A DNA stretch of 38,936 bases. Origin: an uncultured Geobacteraceae bacterium (GTDB taxonomy: Bacteria > Desulfobacterota > Desulfuromonadia > Geobacterales > Pseudopelobacteraceae). Each line of letters starts with the position of its first letter. Position 1 is the first letter of the stretch. The stretch covers positions 1 through 38,936 of the forward strand of contig CAIYZD010000743.1 of assembly GCA_903930585.1 (NCBI GenBank). Direction: 5' to 3'. Shown here in pieces: positions 33,985 through 38,936 of the stretch. The notes beneath the pieces were generated by a model, which was not told the DNA's origin, made no database searches, and worked only from the letters and a program-made list of their open reading frames with translations. Made by a program: the position numbers and the translations under genes.

Positions 33985-34338
33985 ATGGAAGCTTTTGGCG
34001 GTTTTATGGTAATGATGAGTATCATCAGCCTGTTCCTGGCGGTGGTATGGTTGATCATGCCGTTTGTCGTTTTTGCGATCAAGGGGAAGCAGGACCGGAC
34101 TCTGGAAGTTCTCGAAGCGATTGAAAAGCGGCTTGCGGTTCTTGAAACTGCTCTCAAGCCGGTTGATCCGGAGCGTAACCGGACCGTTTCGCCGGGACCC
34201 GGCGACAACACCGCCCAATCGGTTGATGATACATCATGTGAACATCCGGTGGAAAAGGCAGTATTTCCACTTCGCATTCAAGACGATACCAAGGCGGCAA
34301 GGAGGAAGCGACGTAGACGTACATATTTAGTACGTTGA
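33985..34338 (+). CDS. Small membrane protein with coiled coil (hypothetical)
   Basis: A 117-residue protein: an N-terminal hydrophobic helix about 7-32 (MVMMSIISLFLAVVWL, IMPFVVFAI), a predicted short coiled coil about 39-58 (LEVLEAIEKRLAVLETAL), then a Pro/Asp-rich tail. GGGAG lies about 7 nt upstream of ATG. The last 22 codons, including the arginine-rich end (ARRKRRRR), are encoded by the inverted-repeat element at 34271-34381 and do not look like part of the original gene. I do not recognise the family. Confidence 0.65.
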   Translation: MEAFGGFMVMMSIISLFLAVVWLIMPFVVFAIKGKQDRTLEVLEAIEKRLAVLETALKPVDPERNRTVSPGPGDNTAQSVDDTSCEHPVEKAVFPLRIQDDTKAARRKRRRRTYLVR

Positions 34339-34381
34339 GGAGCTGACGACGCAGCCAACGAAGGCGCCGCTTGAATGCGAA
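34271..34381 (+). repeat. Structured element with 12-bp terminal inverted repeats, upstream of fabI
   Basis: TTCGCATTCAAG (34271-34282) and CTTGAATGCGAA (34370-34381) are perfect inverted copies bounding 111 nt. Inside, GCGGC (34294-34298) can pair with GCCGC near 34366-34370, and ACGTAC (34317-34322) with GTACGT (34330-34335) form a central hairpin with a 7-nt loop. GAGGA-rich stretches flank the central hairpin on both sides. The stop codon of the small membrane protein lies in the element. It may be a dispersed repeat or a structured RNA. Confidence 0.75.
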
Positions 34382-34467
34382 TTGGAATAACACCGACTGA
34401 GCCTGAAACCGGGATTAACAGAGCCGGAAGCGGTACCCGTAGTGTAGAAAACTGGAGGATTGTAGCG

Positions 34468-35235
34468 ATGCTGCTTCATGGAAAAAAAATAGTCATTTTT
34501 GGAGTTGCCAACGATAAAAGTATTGCCTGGGCGATTGCCCGGCTTTTTCATGAACAGGGAGCCGAGCTGGCGATAACGTATGCCGGAGAGGCGTTCGAAA
34601 AACGGGTCCGTCCCCTGGCGGAGTCAATCGGCGCCGTTGCAATACTCCCCTGTAATGTTACCAGCGACGATGAGATCGCTTCAGTATTTACCGAACTCGG
34701 CAGAGTCTGGGACGGTGTTGATATTGTCATACATGCGATTGCTTTTGCGAACAAGGAGGAGCTGAAAGGGACGATTCTGAATACAACCCGTGATGGCTTT
34801 GCCACCGCTATGGACATCAGTGTGTACTCTTTTCTGGCAATCATGAAGGCTGCCCAGCCGATGATGCAGGGGCGGGGCGGTTCTGCCGTGACGCTCAGCT
34901 ATTACGGCGCGATGAAAGTATTTCCGAGCTACAACGTCATGGGTGTTGCCAAAGCGGCGCTGGAGGCATCGGTGCGCTATCTTTCCGAAGCGCTTGGCCC
35001 CGAGGGCGTCAGGGTAAACGCGATTTCGGCCGGTCCGATCCGCACGCTGGCTGCGGCGGGAGTCAACGGTTTTCATAATATTCTCAATCACGTCGAGTCG
35101 AAAGCTCCCCTGCGACGAACAATTACCCAGGAAGACGTGGCAAAATCGGCGCTCTACCTTTGCAGCGACATGGCCGGCGGCGTCAGCGGTGAGATCCATT
35201 ATGTCGATGGCGGGTATAACATCATCGGGTTGTAG
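34468..35235 (+). CDS. fabI: Enoyl-[acyl-carrier-protein] reductase (NADH)
   Basis: A 255-residue short-chain dehydrogenase-type enzyme doing the last reduction of fatty-acid elongation. The N-terminus GKKIVIFGVANDKSIAWAIA binds NADH. Catalytic residues are Tyr145, Tyr155 and Lys162 in SYYGAMKVFPSYNVMGVAK, the YX6K spacing of FabI. GGAGG lies 10 nt before ATG 34468; the open frame runs further up into the inverted-repeat element but shows no homology. Its TAG stop is in the same frame as hflX. Triclosan and isoniazid-type inhibitors act on this family. Confidence 0.95.
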   Translation: MLLHGKKIVIFGVANDKSIAWAIARLFHEQGAELAITYAGEAFEKRVRPLAESIGAVAILPCNVTSDDEIASVFTELGRVWDGVDIVIHAIAFANKEELKGTILNTTRDGFATAMDISVYSFLAIMKAAQPMMQGRGGSAVTLSYYGAMKVFPSYNVMGVAKAALEASVRYLSEALGPEGVRVNAISAGPIRTLAAAGVNGFHNILNHVESKAPLRRTITQEDVAKSALYLCSDMAGGVSGEIHYVDGGYNIIGL

Positions 35236-35250
35236 TTCCGGAGTATCCCT

Positions 35251-36954
35251 ATTAAAGAAATATTCGGCAATCTTGCAGGCTTAAAATCAAGTCAGATCCA
35301 GTCTCTGGAGCGCCTGTACCGAAGGCGGGTGCCGGTAGCGGAGTTCTGTTCCCATGATCTGGCGGTTCGACTTGTCGAGCTTTCCAGCGACCTGCGCCGT
35401 CAAATAGGCATTCTCATCAACCGCGCCGGCAGTGTCGAATATGTCATTGTCGGTGATGAAAAAGGGGTGGTAATTCCCGAACTGCGTGACTACCCGCTCG
35501 GCAAACGGGTCATGCGCGGTCTACGTTTGATCCACACCCACCTGAAAAACGAGCCGGTCTCTGAAGATGATTTAACCGATCTTTCCCTGCTGCGCTTTGA
35601 CCTGCTCGCCGCCTTGTCGTATACCCCCGGTACGTCCCGAATTTACGCCCAACTGGCCTGGCTCTCCCCTGATCAACGAGGAGCAAGCACGGTACTCGAT
35701 CCGATTGCCCCGCTCGAACGCATTGACGTCGACTGTATTCACGCCATACCGGAACTGGAAGCCGATCTTGAAAAAGCGGCTCGCTCGGTAGTGAAGAACA
35801 AGGATATTCTCGAACGAGCCATCCTGATTTCCGTAACCACGTCCGGGACACGTCAGGACGCTGAAGATTCGATGGCCGAACTGCGCGAGTTGGCCCGCAC
35901 CGCCCAGGTGGAAGCGCTGGATGAATTCATCCAGCGGCCGAAAACGCTTAACCCACGTTTTATGATGGGTGAGGGGATGATGCGTGACGTGGTCATCAGG
36001 GCGATGCAGCGTGGTGCCAGCATGCTGATCTTCGACCAGGAGCTGACGCCGGCCCAAATCCGGAGTATCTCCGCAATGACGGAATTGAAAGTTATCGACC
36101 GCAGCCAGTTGATCCTTGACATTTTTGCCCGGCGGGCGAAAACGCTGGACGGCAAAGTGCAGGTCGAGTTGGCCCAACTTAAATACCTGTTGCCGCGCCT
36201 GACCGGTCGCGGTGTGCAGATGTCCCGCCTGATGGGGGGGATAGGGGGGCGAGGGCCGGGTGAGACAAAGCTGGAAACCGACCGGCGCCGTATCCGTGAC
36301 CGGATCGCAAGTCTGGAACGGGAACTCAAAGAGCTTTCCCAGGGGCGCGACCAACGGAGAAAGCAGCGGGTTAAGGCCGGGGTTCCGATCATTTCGATCG
36401 TAGGGTATACCAACGCCGGAAAATCAACCCTGCTGAACGCCCTGACCAAGAGCGATGTCTTTACTGAGGATCTTCTCTTTGCCACACTCGATACCTCAAG
36501 CCGCCGTCTCCGTTTCCCGCGCGAGAGAGAGGTGATCATCACCGACACGGTCGGATTCATCCGCTCCCTTCCGAAATCGCTGCTGGGCGCTTTCAAGGCA
36601 ACACTGGAAGAGATGCGCGATGCGGACCTGCTGCTGCATGTGGTGGACGCGTCGCATCCCCGTTTTGAGGATCAGATCGCTCAAGTGCGGGCTATTCTGG
36701 CGGAGCTGGAACTGGGAGATAAACAGGAATTACTGGTGTTCAATAAGTCAGATCTATTGGATGTTATGAGAAAAAAGGATACGGTGGGGTTTCTTAAAGT
36801 TCGTCAGTCAGCCAGGACACAGTTCAGTGTCACGGTGTCGGCCCACGATAGAAAGAGCCTTAAACCGTTGATGGACGAGCTGCAGCGGCGCTTCTGGCCG
36901 GAAGATGGAGTAGAGGTCGGGGATAGTACGAAAATTTCTCAACCGGTTTCTTGA
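35251..36954 (+). CDS. hflX: GTPase HflX, probable ATT start
   Basis: A ribosome-associated GTPase of 567 residues if begun at ATT 35251. HflX splits stalled or heat-damaged 70S ribosomes. Motifs: the N-terminal domain with LERLYRRRVP, the glycine-rich GGIGGRGPGETKLE, G1 GYTNAGKST, G3 DTVGF and G4 NKSD. The first conventional start, GTG 35329, would remove 26 residues that match the conserved beginning of HflX (IKEIFGNLAGLKSSQ, then LERLYRRR). GGAG (35240-35243) sits exactly 7 nt before ATT 35251. No ATG, GTG or TTG occurs in frame between the fabI stop at 35233 and 35329. Confidence 0.9.
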   Translation: MKEIFGNLAGLKSSQIQSLERLYRRRVPVAEFCSHDLAVRLVELSSDLRRQIGILINRAGSVEYVIVGDEKGVVIPELRDYPLGKRVMRGLRLIHTHLKNEPVSEDDLTDLSLLRFDLLAALSYTPGTSRIYAQLAWLSPDQRGASTVLDPIAPLERIDVDCIHAIPELEADLEKAARSVVKNKDILERAILISVTTSGTRQDAEDSMAELRELARTAQVEALDEFIQRPKTLNPRFMMGEGMMRDVVIRAMQRGASMLIFDQELTPAQIRSISAMTELKVIDRSQLILDIFARRAKTLDGKVQVELAQLKYLLPRLTGRGVQMSRLMGGIGGRGPGETKLETDRRRIRDRIASLERELKELSQGRDQRRKQRVKAGVPIISIVGYTNAGKSTLLNALTKSDVFTEDLLFATLDTSSRRLRFPREREVIITDTVGFIRSLPKSLLGAFKATLEEMRDADLLLHVVDASHPRFEDQIAQVRAILAELELGDKQELLVFNKSDLLDVMRKKDTVGFLKVRQSARTQFSVTVSAHDRKSLKPLMDELQRRFWPEDGVEVGDSTKISQPVS

Positions 36955-36978
36955 ACTCCCCGGCTTCCGCTTCCAAAC

Positions 36979-37380
36979 TTACTCCTGTCGCAAAAAGTCG
37001 ACCAGATCCTTATCCATTTTATGAAAGTGGTCGTTCAGCCAGTTACACATCATCTGGACTGCATTGAGTACCAGGATCGTACTCGCTCCTTCCTCCGCAA
37101 ATTTTTCCTCCAGCCGTTTTACCTCACGAAAGAATTCGTCATGCTCCATTTTATGGACGTGGTAGTCGGGGAATCCGCACATTAATTGCAGTTTTTCCTC
37201 ATCACGAAAATGTTTCCTGACGTAACGCTTCAGGAACCAGAGTAGTCTCGCAATCTCTTCCTCTCCCTTTTTAGCGCTGACAGCTTGCAGTAGATCGTCA
37301 ACCTTGCGCAACAGTTCAATGTGCTGCTGATCGATCTCGGTATTGCCGGTTTTCATTTCATCCTGCCAGGTTGTAAGCAT
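36979..37380 (-). CDS. Bacteriohemerythrin
   Basis: A 133-residue single-domain hemerythrin binding O2 at a non-heme di-iron site. All seven ligands are present: the first His in IDQQH, His and Glu in KHFRDE (HX3E), two His in HKMEH (HX3H), and His and Asp in HFHKMD (HX4D). In anaerobes and microaerophiles it serves as O2 sensor, scavenger or carrier. ATG 37380 begins the usual MxTW start; a TTG at 37404 would add eight residues. It is convergent with hflX, 24 bp apart. Confidence 0.92.
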   Translation of the reverse strand: MLTTWQDEMKTGNTEIDQQHIELLRKVDDLLQAVSAKKGEEEIARLLWFLKRYVRKHFRDEEKLQLMCGFPDYHVHKMEHDEFFREVKRLEEKFAEEGASTILVLNAVQMMCNWLNDHFHKMDKDLVDFLRQE

Positions 37381-37418
37381 GGTGTTGTGATCCCCCACGG
37401 ACAACTGATCTTGTAAAA

Positions 37419-37709
37419 TTACTCAAACTGTTTTTTGAACTCTTCAATCAGCTGTCGTAATTCCGCTATTTCCTCGCGCAATCCGGCCACTTCCGTCTCA
37501 AGGTGTGCTATCCGCTCATTTTCCGCCATTACCCGTACCCGTGCAGCCTCGGGCGAGGCTTCGTGCTCTTCCGTCGGTGTATCCGGCATCCCGGAAAAAA
37601 GCTGGGCATAGCGCCCCTCTTTCCGTCCCGGCTGGCGGGGCAGCAGGGTAAGGAACGGCGTTTCCCGCTCAATTAATTCCATTTCTAAATCAAACATGCT
37701 ATAATACAC
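37419..37709 (-). pseudogene. yceH: yceH (UPF0502/DUF480) C-terminal remnant cut by an IS630 element
   Basis: The remaining frame encodes ELIERETPFLTLLPRQPG, then RYAQLFSG, an acidic linker, and a coiled-coil tail ending EEFKKQFE, all hallmarks of the YceH C-terminus. Intact YceH is about 210-220 residues; only about 85 are left. The first ten residues of the open frame (from ATG 37709) come from the left end of the insertion sequence. On the far side of the element there is no yceH sequence, only a different gene. The remnant may be translated but is almost certainly not functional. Confidence 0.8.
37700..37705 (+). promoter_or_regulatory. Transposase -10 box
   Basis: A perfect TATAAT lies within the left inverted repeat about 30 nt before the transposase ATG. 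The -35 (TTCCAT at 37677-37682, 17-nt spacing) is poor. Confidence 0.5.
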
Positions 37710-37733
37710 TCACTTTCCCAAGGGGGTGTGGTT

Positions 37734-38787
37734 ATGGCACGCACAGCAAGTGGTCTTCATTTGCTCGACAAGGCAAAAGAACTTTTGGCTAATGCCAAGA
37801 CGGTTAAGGAACTGAGACAAGCGCAGTCGGTCATTCTTCCTCTGGAGTTAAAGCTGTCTCTTGATGAGACAGCGGTTGTTACTGGTATATCAAAGAAATG
37901 GGTTTGTCAGCTCCGCAATGAGTTTATTCACGCTAATGGCATTATTGAGCGCAAGACCTCTCGCGGGGGCCGACATCGTGAGAATTTGTCATTGACACAA
38001 GAGTCTGATTTTTTAGCACCTTTTATTGAGAAAGCCAAAACTGGCGGCATATTGGTTGCAAACGAAATCAAGGATGCTTTGCAAATCCGATTGGGTCGAA
38101 GCGTTGCCTTGGCATCGGCCTATAATCTTCTTCATCGCCATGATTGGCGCAAGCTTGTTCCGGACAAGCGGCATCCAAAATCTGATCCGGAGGCCCAAGA
38201 GGCCTTTAAAAAAACTCCCGGAAATGCTGATAGAGATCAGCACAGAGTGGCCAGGAGAAGGGCCCATAAGGCTGATGTTCCAAGATGAAGCCCGTTTTGG
38301 CCGCATATCGGATGTCCGGCGCAGTTGGTGTCCCAAGCCATACCGACCGATGTGCCAGGCAATGATGACGCAGGAATATACTTACGCATATGCGGCTGTT
38401 TCTCCTGCTGACGGTATCCTTGATACCTTGATTCTGCCCCACGTCAACACCGTCTGTATGCAGATCTTTCTGGATGAAGTCGCAACACGGCATCCTGAAG
38501 ATCGGATCGTTATGATTACAGACGGCGCTGGCTGGCATAATTCAGAATCACTGCTGATTCCAGAAAACATGCGTTTGGTAAAGTTGCCACCATATGCACC
38601 AGAACTTAACCCGGTTGAGCATATTTGGGATGATCTGAGAGAGAAGTCCTTTCATAACCGGGTTTTTAGCAGCATAGAGGCACTTGAACAGCATTTGTCC
38701 TCTTCGCTACGCGAAATGGAGTTGGACAATCAACGTGTACACTCGATTACTGCTTGGCCATGGATTATAAATGCACTATTGAATTAG
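37734..38787 (+). CDS. IS630-family DDE transposase, split over two frames at an A7 run
   Basis: First frame from ATG 37734 (AGGGGG upstream) encodes the helix-turn-helix part (LDETAVVTGISKKWVCQL, SRGGRHRENL, NLLHRHDWRKLVPDKRHPKS) and stops at 38288. The second frame, from about 38215 to 38787, encodes the catalytic core: first Asp in FQDEARFG, second Asp in MITDGAGWH, and Glu in LPPYAPELNPVEHIWDDL, an intact DDE triad. The frames join at TTTAAAAAAACTC (38205-38217); skipping one A restores one chain of about 350 residues. That may be programmed slippage or a mutation. Confidence 0.88.
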
Positions 38788-38835
38788 AAATGGAATAAGC
38801 CGGGTCGGTGACAGCGCTGGTTATCCCGGTTTCGG

Positions 38836-38936
38836 CTATCCGAGTCCGGCACTGAGAAGGAAATTATGCAGCAGTTGCCGGGAAGTTGCGGTGTATGAAT
38901 CTGCTTCGCGGGCAAACGCCGCGACCAATGCCCCGG
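38836..38936 (-). CDS. C-terminal end of an unknown protein (runs off the right edge)
   Basis: The last 32 codons of a minus-strand gene ending at TAG 38836. The peptide ALVAAFAREADSY, then SRQLLHNFLLSAGLG, has codons and composition of a real protein. It is not part of yceH, so the IS630 element now separates two unrelated genes. Too little is present to name a family. Confidence 0.5.
   Translation of the reverse strand, partial: GALVAAFAREADSYTATSRQLLHNFLLSAGLG

Larger units (their letters stand above)
37676..38795. mobile_element. IS630-family insertion sequence
   Basis: About 1.12 kb. The ends carry imperfect inverted repeats: ATTCCATTTCTAAATC at 37676 and, on the other strand, TTCCATTTCTAATTC from 38795. 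They are flanked by TA (37674-37675 and 38796-38797), the target dinucleotide duplicated by IS630/Tc1-type transposases. The exact edge is uncertain by one base. It contains a single transposase gene in two frames. Gene content on the two sides does not match, pointing to a deletion or rearrangement. Confidence 0.88.

Noticed and set aside
35329-35331. GTG as the hflX start
   Set aside because: It would remove conserved N-terminal residues and has no Shine-Dalgarno at proper distance.
38797-38835. Terminator for the gene at the right edge
   Set aside because: CCGGG/CCCGG arms are short with a 20-nt loop and no T-run.

Overview
The window looks like chromosomal DNA of a Geobacter-type anaerobe (Geobacterales/Desulfuromonadia). 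This is inferred from gene content and protein character. lpxH shows a Gram-negative envelope. mglB/mglA, a heme-c sensor kinase, a bacteriohemerythrin, an NrfJ-like lipoprotein, a UbiE/MenG methyltransferase and a complete liv operon fit that group. Most of the window is ordinary housekeeping DNA in short operons on both strands. The one clear mobile element lies at the right end.

Layout, left to right. 1-602 (-): a small ATGA-coupled ORF, a 2x[4Fe-4S] ferredoxin-like protein and the signal peptide of a gene leaving the window. 748-1209 (+): peroxiredoxin bcp. 1279-8142 (-): a heme-binding sensor kinase, then the compact UPF0158 / AI-2E permease / CopA / PAP2 phosphatase run. 8205-13449: lpxH, a penicillin-binding transpeptidase, a LOG-family protein, mglB-mglA, tRNA-Ser(GCU) and a DUF2155 lipoprotein. 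13452-14535 (-): rnhA and plsC. 14711-19722 (+): a release-factor-like protein and livKHMGF. 19765-23956 (-): a start-less coding remnant, polA coupled to a DUF4177 gene, and an IclR regulator. 24182-25455 (+): a universal stress protein, a Cys-rich miniprotein and the NrfJ-like lipoprotein. 25505-29679 (-): a B12-binding radical SAM protein, a LysM-NlpC/P60 hydrolase and a CdaA-YbbR fusion. 29800-36954: ubiE, a YchJ-like protein (-), a repeat-bearing lipoprotein with a second radical SAM protein, a small membrane protein, fabI and hflX. 36979-38936: hemerythrin, a yceH remnant, an IS630-family element and a partial gene.

The most unusual signals are not new gene families. (1) polA carries an in-frame insertion made of two inverted REP-like GC-rich palindromes, between two exonuclease motifs. 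(2) hflX appears to start at ATT, with a good Shine-Dalgarno, in the same frame as the fabI stop. (3) A 111-nt element with perfect 12-bp terminal inverted repeats supplies the C-terminus of a small membrane protein and lies just upstream of fabI. (4) An IS630 element ends exactly inside yceH, and the N-terminal two thirds of yceH is missing. Its transposase needs a one-base shift at an A7 run. (5) A coding-like stretch after polA lacks a normal start. (6) A lipoprotein with four perfect-length 39-bp repeats is paired with a radical SAM enzyme having CX4CX2C spacing. No CRISPR array, prophage, toxin-antitoxin or defence island was seen.
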